Shown here one piece after another: positions 37,821 through 48,090 of a stretch of DNA of 64,000 nucleotides. The notes under the pieces are model-generated. The model was given only the letters and a program-made list of their open reading frames with translations. It was not told where the DNA came from and made no database searches. Every line of letters starts with the position of its first letter. Positions within the stretch are counted from its first letter, which is position 1. A program made the translations under genes and the position numbers. Source of the DNA: Xanthobacteraceae bacterium (GTDB lineage Bacteria > Pseudomonadota > Alphaproteobacteria > Rhizobiales > Xanthobacteraceae); assembly GCA_031291445.1 (NCBI GenBank), contig JARLJA010000031.1, positions 27,634 through 91,633 on the forward strand, read 5' to 3'.

Positions 37821-38810
37821 ATGAAAAAGCTGATCAACAGCGCCGAAACGGTCCTCGAGGAATCGCTCGACGGTCTGGCGGCCGCCCATGCCGATATCCT
37901 GCAGCTCGGCGCCGAGCGGAAATTCGTTCGCCGCCGCACCCTGAAGCCGGGCAAGGTCGCCCTGATCTCGGGCGGCGGTTCGGGACACGAGCCGCTGCAT
38001 GCGGGTTTCGTCGGCCTGGGGATGCTTGATGCCGCCTGCCCCGGCCATGTCTTCACGTCGCCGACGCCGGACCAGATGATCGAGGCGGCGGAGGCCGTCG
38101 ACACCGGCGCCGGCGTGCTCTTCATCGTCAAGAACTACGAAGGCGACGTGATGAATTTCACCATGGCCGCCGAGATGGCCGGCCGCGAGGTCGCCACCGT
38201 GGTCACCGACGACGACGTCGCGGTGGAGACCTCGACCTATTCCACCGGCCGGCGCGGTGTCGCCGGCACCCTGATCGTGGAAAAGATGGTCGGGGCCGCG
38301 GCCGAGACCGGAACGCGCCTCGCCGCCCTCAAGGACCTCGGCGACGAGGTCAACCGGCGCACCCGCTCGATGGGCGTGGCGCTGACGCCGTGCACCGTCC
38401 CGGCGGCCGGGCGGCCGAATTTCACGCTCGCCGATGACGAAATGGAAATGGGGGTGGGAATTCACGGCGAGCCCGGCCGGCGCCGCGTCGCGCTGGCGTC
38501 CGCGGACGCGATCGCCGGCGAACTGCTCGGCGCCATCCTCAAGGATCTGGCGCCAAAGCGCGGCAGCGAGGTCCTGCTGCTGGTCAATGGCTTCGGCGCG
38601 ACCCCGCTGATCGAGCTCTATCTGATGGTCAACAGCGCCAGGCGCATCCTCGACGATGCAGGCCTGACGCCGATCCGCTTCCTGACCGGCTCCTACGTCA
38701 CGTCGCTGGACATGGCCGGCGCTTCGCTCACGGTCTCGGTGCTCGACGACCGGGCGAAGGCTCTGTGGGATGCCCCGGTGCACACCGCGGCGCTACGCTG
38801 GGGCGCGTGA
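37821..38810 (+). CDS. dhaK: dihydroxyacetone kinase subunit DhaK
   Basis: ISGGGSGHEPLHAGFVG, VKNYEGDVMNF, EMGVGIHGEPG. Confidence 0.92.
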   Translation: MKKLINSAETVLEESLDGLAAAHADILQLGAERKFVRRRTLKPGKVALISGGGSGHEPLHAGFVGLGMLDAACPGHVFTSPTPDQMIEAAEAVDTGAGVLFIVKNYEGDVMNFTMAAEMAGREVATVVTDDDVAVETSTYSTGRRGVAGTLIVEKMVGAAAETGTRLAALKDLGDEVNRRTRSMGVALTPCTVPAAGRPNFTLADDEMEMGVGIHGEPGRRRVALASADAIAGELLGAILKDLAPKRGSEVLLLVNGFGATPLIELYLMVNSARRILDDAGLTPIRFLTGSYVTSLDMAGASLTVSVLDDRAKALWDAPVHTAALRWGA

Positions 38811-38864
38811 CCGGCCAAGCGCTCGCCGGTTGCGTCGGGCCGTGCAACGCCGGCCTCGTGCGTT

Positions 38865-40235
38865 CTATGTCTTCGCCGGCAGCGCGAACGAGAATTTCGC
38901 CCCGCCTTCCGGGCGGTTTTCCGCGTGCAGCTCGCCCCCGTGCTCCCGCACGATGCCGTAGCTGATCCACAACCCCAGCCCGGTCCCTTCCCCAACCCGC
39001 TTGGTCGTGAAGAACGGCTCGAAGATCCGGTCCATGTTCTCGGCAGGTATGCCGGGACCGTTGTCCGAGATCTCGATCCGGATTTCGCTGCCGTCACGGA
39101 ATGCGGCGACCAACAGCTCCGGCTTGGCAACGCCGCCCATGGCATCGACGGCATTGTCGACCAGATTCACGATGACCTGGTGCACCTGCCCCTCGTTTCC
39201 CGATACGACGAGATCCTGCTCGATGTCGACCTTGACCTCCGTCCGGATCTTCTTCGGCCGGGTCGCCCACCGCACGGCGGTTTCGAGCACACGATCGATC
39301 CGGACCTGCTGCGCCTCGCTGGTCTTGCTGAACGAGAGGCGGCGTAGGTTCTTGACGATGTCCGACACCCGCACCGCCCCCTCGAGCGTCCCGTCCATCA
39401 ACGGCCCGATGTCGTCAAGGATGGCCTCGATCTTCAGCTTCCGGCGAAGCTCCGTCAGCCCTGGACTCATCGGCTCGCGATGAACCGCATCGATGTATTC
39501 GACCAGACGCTTGCGGTAGCGTTCGAGGGTGTGAATGTTGCCGTAGACGAAGCTGATCGGGTTGTTCAGCTCATGGGCAACGCCGGCAACCAGCCGGCCG
39601 AGGCTCGCCATCTTCTCCTGTTCGACAAGCTGGCGCTGGGCGCGCTGCAATTCGCCGTGCGCCAGGTGCAGCGCCTCGTAGGCGCGCCGCAATTCACCGA
39701 CCGGCCGCCCCGTCAGCACGACGCCGACATAGCGCCCGTCGTGATCGTAGCGCCCCGCGCTGTTGAGCGAGAACAGGTCGGACGGCCCCGCCGCGGTCGA
39801 GAACCTCAACTCACCACCCACCACCTCGGTCGGTGGTCTCGGCTTCAGGAACTGCTCGATCCTGGGCGCGTCCTCGGCGTGGATGAAGCGCGACAGCTCC
39901 CGGCCGACGATATCCGTGTCCGGCTGGCCGATGATGCGCACGAATGCCGAATTGACCTGCTGAACAACGCCGTGCGAATCGGCAACGATCAGGACATCGG
40001 AAACCGACTCGATGACGCTCGAGATGAAAGCCTGAGCCTCCTCGAGAGCCGCGTTCTTGCTCTCGAGGTCGGCCTCATAGCGCAGCAGGTCCGCATAAAC
40101 CTCGTCCATCTTGCGGATGACCTCGATCCAGGCGCCTTCGCGCTCGCCATCGAGCTGCAGTGCACCGGGACTGCCGATCTTTCCGGACAGGCTTCCCGTC
40201 GCGTCAATGGTGGAGGGTCTCTCCGTCGTCATCAT
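38865..40235 (-). CDS. hupT: hydrogenase-associated sensor histidine kinase HupT/HoxJ
   Basis: PAS domain, LGRLVAGVAHELNNPISFVYGN H-box, HATPase NGPGIPAENMDRIFEPFFTTK. Adjacent to hoxA. Confidence 0.9.
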   Translation of the reverse strand: MMTTERPSTIDATGSLSGKIGSPGALQLDGEREGAWIEVIRKMDEVYADLLRYEADLESKNAALEEAQAFISSVIESVSDVLIVADSHGVVQQVNSAFVRIIGQPDTDIVGRELSRFIHAEDAPRIEQFLKPRPPTEVVGGELRFSTAAGPSDLFSLNSAGRYDHDGRYVGVVLTGRPVGELRRAYEALHLAHGELQRAQRQLVEQEKMASLGRLVAGVAHELNNPISFVYGNIHTLERYRKRLVEYIDAVHREPMSPGLTELRRKLKIEAILDDIGPLMDGTLEGAVRVSDIVKNLRRLSFSKTSEAQQVRIDRVLETAVRWATRPKKIRTEVKVDIEQDLVVSGNEGQVHQVIVNLVDNAVDAMGGVAKPELLVAAFRDGSEIRIEISDNGPGIPAENMDRIFEPFFTTKRVGEGTGLGLWISYGIVREHGGELHAENRPEGGAKFSFALPAKT

Positions 40236-41676
40236 CGTCCTTCCTCAGGTCGTAACGCGCCAGCTTGTTGCGCAGGCCGACGCGCGACAGGCCAAGTTCA
40301 CTGGCCGCGCGGCTGATATTGCCGCCGCACCTGGCTAGGCACTCGATGATCGCAGCCTTCTCCAGCGCCTCCACCTTGTCCTTCAGGGTGGATGATCCGT
40401 TCATCTTCAGCGCCGACGCCACCGGATCCCGGCGGTCACGCAGCCGGCCGGACAGCGCCGATGCCTCCAGCTGGTCACCGTTGGCCAGAACCACCATGCG
40501 CTGGATCTCGTTCTGCAATTCCCGGACGTTGCCCGGCCACGCATATTTTCTGAATTCGTCGAGGATGGAAGGGCTCAACCTCGACATCGCGCGATTGTAC
40601 GCGCTCTTGACCTCGTCGAGAATCCGCTCCGCGATTAGCGGAATGTCCATCGGACGGTCGCGCAACGCCGGCATGTGAATCGGAAACGCCGCCAGGCGAT
40701 AGTAGAGGTCGCGCCTGAACCGCCCGGCCTCGACCTCGGCCTCGAGATCGCGATTGGTGGCCGCGACCACGCGCACGTCGACCTTGCGGATGCGCTGGGC
40801 GCCGAGCGGCCGGATCTCGCTCTCCTGGAGCACCCGGAGCAGTTTGACCTGGAAGGCCGGCGAGGTCTCGCCGATTTCGTCGAGGAAGATCGTGCCGCCG
40901 TTGGCGACCTCGAACAGCCCGATGCGGTCCTGGTAAGCGCCGGTGAAGGCACCCTTCTTGCACCCGAACAGCTCGCTTTCCAGCAGTTCGTCGGGCAGCG
41001 CTCCGCAGTTTTCGACCACGAAGGCCTTGTTCGACCGCGCCGAGCGGTAATGAATGGCGCGCGCGAGCAATTCCTTTCCGGTGCCGGACTCGCCGGTGAT
41101 CAGCACCGAAATGTCGTATTCCGACGCGCGTCGGGCCAATTCGATGACGCCGTGCATGGGGCTTGCGGGCGAATGAACGATCCGGTCGAAGTCGTAGAGT
41201 CGGCGCGCGGCGCCCCGCTTCTGCGAAATGACCTGCTTGACCCGGCTTGGATGCAGCTTGACATCGACGCCCGCGGTCTCGGTTTCCTTCTGCAGGCGGA
41301 ACAGCTGTGCCGCGCCCCGCACCACTTCCAGCAGTTCGTCGGGATGCCATGGCTTGGTGATGTACTGGTAGATGCCCGCCTCGTTGACCCCGGCAATGAT
41401 TTCCTCGGAGTCCGAATATCCCGAAATGATGATGCGGACCGCGTCGGGCCACTGTTCCCGCACGCGCTTCAGGAATGCGACGCCGCTCTGGCCCGGCATG
41501 CGCTGATCGCACAGAATGACATGCACCATGTCGACCTCGAGCAGCCTCTCCGCTTCCTCGGCGTCCTTGGCGCACAGCACCTCGAATTCGTCGGCCAGAA
41601 CCCTGCGCAACGCTTCCAGCGAGCGGATCTCGTCGTCGACGATGAGAACGGTTTCCGGAGTGCTCATTGGCGTCAT
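40204..41676 (-). CDS. hoxA: NtrC-family response regulator HoxA/HupR
   Basis: Receiver domain with [31 protein letters not shown] sigma-54 contact loop, Fis-type HTH. Confidence 0.92.
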   Translation of the reverse strand: MTPMSTPETVLIVDDEIRSLEALRRVLADEFEVLCAKDAEEAERLLEVDMVHVILCDQRMPGQSGVAFLKRVREQWPDAVRIIISGYSDSEEIIAGVNEAGIYQYITKPWHPDELLEVVRGAAQLFRLQKETETAGVDVKLHPSRVKQVISQKRGAARRLYDFDRIVHSPASPMHGVIELARRASEYDISVLITGESGTGKELLARAIHYRSARSNKAFVVENCGALPDELLESELFGCKKGAFTGAYQDRIGLFEVANGGTIFLDEIGETSPAFQVKLLRVLQESEIRPLGAQRIRKVDVRVVAATNRDLEAEVEAGRFRRDLYYRLAAFPIHMPALRDRPMDIPLIAERILDEVKSAYNRAMSRLSPSILDEFRKYAWPGNVRELQNEIQRMVVLANGDQLEASALSGRLRDRRDPVASALKMNGSSTLKDKVEALEKAAIIECLARCGGNISRAASELGLSRVGLRNKLARYDLRKDDDDDGETLHH

Positions 41677-43379
41677 CCAGTGACTGCGCTGCGGGGGCGC
41701 GGACCGCGCCGCGCGCGATGCGGGGCAATGGTCAGCGGCGTTCGCGACTTCGGTACCTTGTGAATGAAATTGTACCGGGCGACGTGGTAGCTCGGATCGA
41801 AGCCGTAGAAGTTGGACCGCATGCGCGCGAGTTCCTCGGCGCGATAGGCTTCGAGAGGTTTTTCCCGCTCGTCGCGGTCGCGTTCCCGCTTCTTGATTTC
41901 GATCCGCGTGGCGAAGCCGTCATCCGCGGCGACCGATCCCGCCATCTGCGAAATCAGGCCGGTGAGGTCGTTCGACCGCGGAATGATCCGGTCCACCAGG
42001 CCGAGACGCCGCGCTTCCTCGGCGCCCATCGGCAACCGCGCCTGCGCGACCCGTTCCGCGCGCTCGCGCCCGGCGCGGCGCGGGAGCAAGTAGGTCCAGT
42101 ATTCCGAACCGTAGAGGTTTCCCATGTCCTTGTAGTGCGGATTGAGCACGACGTCGTCGCAGGCCCAGACCTCGTCCGCCGCGAGCGCCAGGAACACGCC
42201 GCCCGCGCCCGCATTCATCCGCAGCATCGACACGATGATCCGATCGGTGGTGAGGATGATGTCCCGCACCAGATCGTCGATCGCGTTGATGTTGTGCCAG
42301 GACTCGTCGGCCGGACTCGATGCGCCCTCGATCTGGCCGAGGTGGATGCCGTTCGACCAGGTGTCGGCACCGCCCATCAGCACCAGGAGCCGCGTCGGAC
42401 GCGTTACTGCGGCCCGATAGGCCTCCCGCAGCGCCTCGCATTGCCGCGTGCTCATCGCGCCATTGTAGAAGTCGAAATGAAGATAGCCGACCGCACCGCT
42501 CTCCTCGTAGCGGATCGGCTGATAGCCGTTGTTGGTTGCCGGCGGCAGCCTGTCCGCCTGCTCCGGGAACACGTCGGCGGCCGGGAGCTTCAGCGAGAGA
42601 GGAGCAAGCTTCCTGACGTGTCCGATCCAGACCGCGCCGTCGATGGTGGCCCTGGCGATCGCGCCGTCGCACCGGGCGATGGCCGTCCCCGGTTCGCCGT
42701 GCAAGCCATACGCCGGATGGGCGTCATACAGCCGCACCGCCTCGCCAAACACCTCGTCGACCAGACCAGGCGTCCCATCGGCGCTGCGGATCTTGCGCAC
42801 GGCCGCTTCCGTCGTGTCGCGCGACCAGTCGATCGCCCGGAATCTCTGGGCACAGGGCCCGCGCACGCGAATTCGCGGATCGCCCTCGGTCATTCGCGGC
42901 TGGGGCGGCTCGTTTCGCGCCTTCCGCGTCAGCGCGTCGAGGACCGCGGCCACGGCGGCATTGGCGACTTCGCGCCGGTACAGGCTCGATTTCGATGCCT
43001 CGCGCATCGGAAATTCCGACGCTGCCCACACTGGCCCGGCGTCCATTTCAGCATCGGCTTCGAGCACGGTCACGCCCCAGCACCGCGGCTGTTCGAGGAT
43101 CGCCCAATCCAGCGCAGCCGGGCCCCGGTCGCCTGGAATTCCCGGATGGACCACGAGACAGCAGACCGAACGCCAGATGTCTTCGGGAATCGCGCGCCTC
43201 AGAAAGGTCGCGATCACCACGTCGGGCTTGAACAGCTCCACCGCCTGGCGCGACAGGTCATCGTGGACGTCGAACTCCACCGCGACCTCGTGGCCGCGCG
43301 CGGTGAGCTCGACGAAAATTCGCTGCGTCAGGCTGTTAAACGAATGGGTCAGCAGCAGAATGCGCACGACGTCCCTCAA
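41673..43379 (-). CDS. hypX: hydrogenase maturation factor HypX/HoxX
   Basis: N-terminal formyltransferase-like region (LLLTHSFNSLTQRIFVELTARGHEV) plus C-terminal enoyl-CoA hydratase-like region (NAGAGGVFLALAADEVWACDDVVLNPHYKDMG). Confidence 0.93.
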   Translation of the reverse strand: MRDVVRILLLTHSFNSLTQRIFVELTARGHEVAVEFDVHDDLSRQAVELFKPDVVIATFLRRAIPEDIWRSVCCLVVHPGIPGDRGPAALDWAILEQPRCWGVTVLEADAEMDAGPVWAASEFPMREASKSSLYRREVANAAVAAVLDALTRKARNEPPQPRMTEGDPRIRVRGPCAQRFRAIDWSRDTTEAAVRKIRSADGTPGLVDEVFGEAVRLYDAHPAYGLHGEPGTAIARCDGAIARATIDGAVWIGHVRKLAPLSLKLPAADVFPEQADRLPPATNNGYQPIRYEESGAVGYLHFDFYNGAMSTRQCEALREAYRAAVTRPTRLLVLMGGADTWSNGIHLGQIEGASSPADESWHNINAIDDLVRDIILTTDRIIVSMLRMNAGAGGVFLALAADEVWACDDVVLNPHYKDMGNLYGSEYWTYLLPRRAGRERAERVAQARLPMGAEEARRLGLVDRIIPRSNDLTGLISQMAGSVAADDGFATRIEIKKRERDRDEREKPLEAYRAEELARMRSNFYGFDPSYHVARYNFIHKVPKSRTPLTIAPHRARRGPRPRSAVTG

Positions 43380-44422
43380 CAGATCCGCGGCAGCTGTTCG
43401 CCGGACAGCCAGTCGACGATCCGGCCGCCGCCGAAGCTCGTCGTCATCTGCACGAAGCGATGGTCGTCCTCGACGACGCGCCCGATATCCACCGCGCCTC
43501 GCCCGAGCGGATGCGCCCGCATTGCGGCCAGCACCGTGGCGGCGGCCTCCGGTGCCACCACCGCCACCAGCTTGCCCTCGTTGGCGACGTAGAGCGGATC
43601 GAGGCCGAGCAGCTCGCAGGCCGCGGCTACCGCCGGTCGCACCGGAATGGCGTCCTCGTCGATGCGAAATCCCACCTTCGACTGCTGCGCCAGTTCGTTC
43701 AGGGTCGCCGCCAGCCCGCCCCGCGTCGGATCGCGCATGACGCGGATGTCGGGACCGGCCGCGGCCACCATCGCCGCGACCAGGTCGTGCAGCGCCGCCG
43801 AATCCGAAACCACGTCGGTCTCGAAGGTCATGTTCTGGCGCGACGACATCACGGCGATGCCGTGATCGCCGAGCGTCCCGGACACCAGCACGCGGTCGCC
43901 GACCCCGGCCTTCTCGGCCGACAGATCGAGGCCGTCGGGAACGACGCCGATCCCCGTGGTCGAGATGAAGACGCCGTCGGCCTTGCCGCGCTCCACCACC
44001 TTGGTGTCGCCGGTCACGATGGAGACGCCTGCTTCGCGCGCCGCGGCCCCCATGGCATCGGCGATTCTCTTCAGATCCGCGAGGGCAAATCCCTCCTCGA
44101 TGATGAAGCTCGCCGAAAGGTAGAGCGGCCGCGCGCCGGCCATCGCCACGTCGTTGATGGTGCCATGGACCGCGAGAGAGCCGATGTTGCCACCGGGAAA
44201 GAACAACGGGGAGATCACGTATCCGTCGGTCGTCATCACCATGCGGCCGGCGCCGACGTCAAACGCCGCCTGATCGTTGCCCCGATCGAGCCACTGATTC
44301 CGGAACGAGTCGTGGAAGACCTCCGAGATCAGGTGCGCCATGGCCCGGCCACCGGAGCCGTGCGACATGTCGATGCAACCGCTCCTGATGTCGAGCTTGC
44401 GCTTGTAGGCCTTGCTGCTCAT
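43376..44422 (-). CDS. hypE: hydrogenase maturation protein HypE
   Basis: HGSGGRAMAHLISEVF, terminal GGGRIVDWLSGEQLPRIC (C-terminal Cys). Confidence 0.95.
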   Translation of the reverse strand: MSSKAYKRKLDIRSGCIDMSHGSGGRAMAHLISEVFHDSFRNQWLDRGNDQAAFDVGAGRMVMTTDGYVISPLFFPGGNIGSLAVHGTINDVAMAGARPLYLSASFIIEEGFALADLKRIADAMGAAAREAGVSIVTGDTKVVERGKADGVFISTTGIGVVPDGLDLSAEKAGVGDRVLVSGTLGDHGIAVMSSRQNMTFETDVVSDSAALHDLVAAMVAAAGPDIRVMRDPTRGGLAATLNELAQQSKVGFRIDEDAIPVRPAVAAACELLGLDPLYVANEGKLVAVVAPEAAATVLAAMRAHPLGRGAVDIGRVVEDDHRFVQMTTSFGGGRIVDWLSGEQLPRIC

Positions 44423-45561
44423 GACGCCTGCTTCCGTTGGAGATCGCGAAACCGGCCGTAGGTCCAGTGCGCGGCGCAGGCGCCTTCCGACGACACCATG
44501 CACGAGCCCATCGGGGTTTCGGGCGTGCACACGGTGCCGAACAGCTTGCAGTCGGCCGGTTTCTTCGCCCCGCGCAGGATCGAACCGCATTCACAGGCCG
44601 GATTGTCCGGCGCGGTAATGTCCGTCATGGCGAAGCGGCGTTCGGCGTCGTAGTCGGCATAGGCCGCCTTCAGCCGTAAGCCGCTGTAGGGAACAGGGCC
44701 GAGACCGCGCCACTCGAACTGATCGCGCAGCTCGAAGATATCGGCCACCTCGGCCTTGGCGCGCACATTTCCTCCGCGCGTGACGGCGCGGATATACTGG
44801 TTCTCGATCTCGTGACGTCCGTCATTGACCTGGCGCACCAGCATGAGAATCGCCTGCATGACATCGACCGGCTCGAAGCCCGCGATCACGACCGGCTGGC
44901 CGAACTCCTCGGCGAAGAATTCGTAGGGTTGGGTGCCGATCACGGTGCTGACATGGGCCGGGCCGATGAATCCGTCGATCTCGACCCGGCCGATGTCACG
45001 GATCTCCGGACTTTCCAGGATGGTCTGGATCGCCGACGGCGTCAGCACGTGGTTGCAGAACACCGTGAAGTTGCCGAGCTTCTTCCGGGCGGCGAGCCGA
45101 ATCGCCACCGCCGTCGGCGGCGTGGTGGTCTCGAATCCGATCGCGAAGAACACGACCTCGCGGTCGGGCTCCTGCTCCGCGATCGCAATCGCATCGAGTG
45201 TCGAATAGACCATGCGGACGTCAGCCCCCCTGGCCTTGGCGCGCATCAGCGACGCGCCCTGCGATCCCGGCACGCGCATCAGGTCGCCGTAGACGCAAAG
45301 CGTCACCTCCGGCCGCTCCGCCAGCTGGATCGCCATGTCGATGCGGCCCGCCGGCAGGACGCAGACCGGACATCCCGGCCCGTGGATCATCTGGACGTTC
45401 GTCGGCAGCATGTCCTCGAGGCCATAGCGCGAGATCGCGTGGGTATGGCCGCCGCAGAATTCCATGAAGCGGTAGGACTGCGCCGGATCCACCGCCGACG
45501 CGATCTCGGTCGCCAGCGTCCGTGCCAGCTTGCCGTCCCTGAACTCGTCGACGTATTTCAT
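44419..45561 (-). CDS. hypD: hydrogenase maturation protein HypD
   Basis: MEFCGGHTHAISRYG, HGPGCPVCVLP, FAIGFETTTP. Confidence 0.95.
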   Translation of the reverse strand: MKYVDEFRDGKLARTLATEIASAVDPAQSYRFMEFCGGHTHAISRYGLEDMLPTNVQMIHGPGCPVCVLPAGRIDMAIQLAERPEVTLCVYGDLMRVPGSQGASLMRAKARGADVRMVYSTLDAIAIAEQEPDREVVFFAIGFETTTPPTAVAIRLAARKKLGNFTVFCNHVLTPSAIQTILESPEIRDIGRVEIDGFIGPAHVSTVIGTQPYEFFAEEFGQPVVIAGFEPVDVMQAILMLVRQVNDGRHEIENQYIRAVTRGGNVRAKAEVADIFELRDQFEWRGLGPVPYSGLRLKAAYADYDAERRFAMTDITAPDNPACECGSILRGAKKPADCKLFGTVCTPETPMGSCMVSSEGACAAHWTYGRFRDLQRKQAS

Positions 45562-45794
45562 GATGCGGCCTCCGGCTGGGCAACACCCAGCTCCCGCAGG
45601 ATGGCGAGCGTTCGCTCGGCCTCTTCGGGATCGATCTTGGTCAGCGCGTAGCCGACATGAATGACGACGAAGTCGCCGACCTTGAGATCCTCGATCAGCG
45701 CCACCGAGACGACCTTGCCGACGCCATCGAGCATGACCCGCGCCATGTCTTCGGGTAACAGCTCGGTGACCTCGGCTGGAATGGCTAGGCACAT
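45558..45794 (-). CDS. hypC: hydrogenase maturation chaperone HypC
   Basis: MCLAIPAEVTEL..., 78 aa. Confidence 0.95.
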   Translation of the reverse strand: MCLAIPAEVTELLPEDMARVMLDGVGKVVSVALIEDLKVGDFVVIHVGYALTKIDPEEAERTLAILRELGVAQPEAAS

Positions 45795-48085
45795 CGGATC
45801 GGCTCCCCAGAGGCAATGGATGTGGTCCGCGTCTCCCGCGCGCCCAGGCCGGTCGCGGCGATCCAAGCCTGGCCGAGGCTGAGGCCGCCGTCGTTGGTCG
45901 GCACCGCGCGCGGGATCAGAGGTTCGATGCCGGCGGCCACCAACCCGGCGCAAACCTGTTCGGTCAGGATGCGGTTGAGGAAGCATCCGCCGCAAAGCGC
46001 GACCTTGCGGACGCCGCGCTCGCGCGCAGCGCGGGTCACCAGGTCGACCAGGCCGGCCGCGAACGTGCCATGAAACAATCCGGCGCCGAACACCGGGTCG
46101 AGGCCGGGCACGGCCAGCCGTTCGAGCAGCGGCGCGAAATCGATGACGCCGGCCTCGATCGTCCACCCCGCGCGGTCGACGAGGACGTCGCGAACCTTCG
46201 CCTCGAGCTCCATCGCGGCCTGTCCCTCGTAGCGCTGGGTCGCCGCCGTCCCCAGCAGGCCAGCGACTGCATCGAACAGTCGCCCGGCGCTGGTCGTGAT
46301 CGGCGGATTCGCCTGACCGAGCAGACGTGCCAGGCGAACCGCATGGGCCTGTGCGGCGAACCGCTCGGCGATCTCCGGTCCACGGCCGAGGCCGTGCAGC
46401 ACGGCGGCCGCCATGCGCCAGGGCTCGCGGGACGCGATGTCGCCGCCCGGCATGACGAGCGGCGCGAGATGGCCGAGCCGGACGAAGCGCGACGTCTCGC
46501 ACCACAACAATTCACCACCCCAATTGCCGCCGTCGGCCCCGTATCCGTAACCGTCGAGGGCGAGGCCGAGCAGTGGGCCCTCGACGCCATATTCGGCGGC
46601 GACCGCACCGACATGCGCATGATGATGCTGGACGCCGACCGCCGGCCACGCGCAGGCCTCGGCAAAGCGGGTCGAGGCGAAGTCGGGATGAAGATCGTGG
46701 GCAACGGCGACAGGCTCGACGTCGAGCATCGCCAGCATATGAGCGACCGTCTCCTCGAAATAGCCGATGCTTTCGGCGCTCGCGAGATCGCCGACATGCT
46801 GCGAGACGAAGGCCTCGCGGCCGCGTGTCACGGTGATCGTCGACTTCAGATGTCCGCCCACGGCGAGCACGCAGGGCACCTCGCGTGCCAGTCGCACCGG
46901 CTGCGGCACGTAGCCTCGCGCGCGCCGGATCAGGGCGGGCGCGCCGGCCATCACGGTCGCGACCGAGTCGTCGGCGCGGGCTGCGATCGCGCGGTCATGG
47001 GTGACGACGAGATCGGCAATGGCACCGAGTTCCGACCGCGCGGCATCGTTGTCGCGGATCAGCGGCTGGCCGCCGGGGTTGGCGCTGGTCGCGACCAGGA
47101 CCAGGTCGCAGCCCGCGTCCTGCCCACCCCGCCCGGAGGACTCGCCGCCGGCGGCGTGGAACAGGAGATGATGGATCGGAGTGTAGGGCAGCATGACGCC
47201 GATATGCGACAGGTTCGGGGCGACCGACGGCGCGAGCGCATGACGCGACTTGACCAGCACGATCGGCCGTTCGATCGACCCGATGAGCTCGCGTTCCGCG
47301 GCATCGACCACGGCAATCGCGTCAATCGAGGCCAGCGACGCGGCCATGACCGCCAGCGGCTTGGCGTCGCGTCCCTTGCGCGCGCGCAGGCGGGCGACGG
47401 ACTGCTCGTTGCGGGCATCGCACAACAGTTGAAAGCCGCCCAGGCTCTTGATCGCCACGACCAGACCGGCGCGCAACGCGGCGACGATGTCGTTGATGCC
47501 GTGACTCAGTCTTGGACCGCAGCGCGGACAGGCAATCGGCTCAGCGTGAAACCGGCGATTGGAGGGATTGGCATAGTCGGCGGCGCAGTCGGCACACATC
47601 GCAAACGTCGCCATCGACGTGTTGGCGCGATCGTAGGGCAGCCGCTCCGCGAGCGTGAAGCGGGGACCGCAATGGGTGCAATTGACGAAGGGATAACGAT
47701 GGAAACGGCTCGTCGGATCGAACAGATCGTCGAGACACTGGTCGCAGGTCGCGCTATCGGCGCCGATTCGCGTCGTCATCCTGCCGCCGGTGCTGGCCGC
47801 GATGGTGAAGTCGCGCTCGCCCGTGGGTAAGGCGGCTTCCGACTCCACCGCGTCGATGCGCGCCCGCGGCGGCGCCTGCCGTGGCAGCGCGTGGAGGAAT
47901 TCCGGCGCCCGCGGCCCCTCGATCTCGATCAGCACGCCTTCGGCGTCATTGCTGACGAAGCCCCCGAGGTCGAGCGTGCGCGCCAGGCCGTAGACATAGG
48001 GCCGGAAGCCGACGCCCTGCACCGTTCCGCGGACGCGGATCCGCAGGCGCTGCGCCGGCTCCAGGCTGGGTTGCGCCACACCCAT
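45785..48085 (-). CDS. hypF: carbamoyltransferase HypF
   Basis: Acylphosphatase VRGTVQGVGFRPYVYGLA, zinc fingers CDQCLDD and CADCAADYANP, VGVQHHHAHVGA. Confidence 0.95.
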   Translation of the reverse strand: MGVAQPSLEPAQRLRIRVRGTVQGVGFRPYVYGLARTLDLGGFVSNDAEGVLIEIEGPRAPEFLHALPRQAPPRARIDAVESEAALPTGERDFTIAASTGGRMTTRIGADSATCDQCLDDLFDPTSRFHRYPFVNCTHCGPRFTLAERLPYDRANTSMATFAMCADCAADYANPSNRRFHAEPIACPRCGPRLSHGINDIVAALRAGLVVAIKSLGGFQLLCDARNEQSVARLRARKGRDAKPLAVMAASLASIDAIAVVDAAERELIGSIERPIVLVKSRHALAPSVAPNLSHIGVMLPYTPIHHLLFHAAGGESSGRGGQDAGCDLVLVATSANPGGQPLIRDNDAARSELGAIADLVVTHDRAIAARADDSVATVMAGAPALIRRARGYVPQPVRLAREVPCVLAVGGHLKSTITVTRGREAFVSQHVGDLASAESIGYFEETVAHMLAMLDVEPVAVAHDLHPDFASTRFAEACAWPAVGVQHHHAHVGAVAAEYGVEGPLLGLALDGYGYGADGGNWGGELLWCETSRFVRLGHLAPLVMPGGDIASREPWRMAAAVLHGLGRGPEIAERFAAQAHAVRLARLLGQANPPITTSAGRLFDAVAGLLGTAATQRYEGQAAMELEAKVRDVLVDRAGWTIEAGVIDFAPLLERLAVPGLDPVFGAGLFHGTFAAGLVDLVTRAARERGVRKVALCGGCFLNRILTEQVCAGLVAAGIEPLIPRAVPTNDGGLSLGQAWIAATGLGARETRTTSIASGEPIRCA

Positions 48086-48090
48086 GGCGC

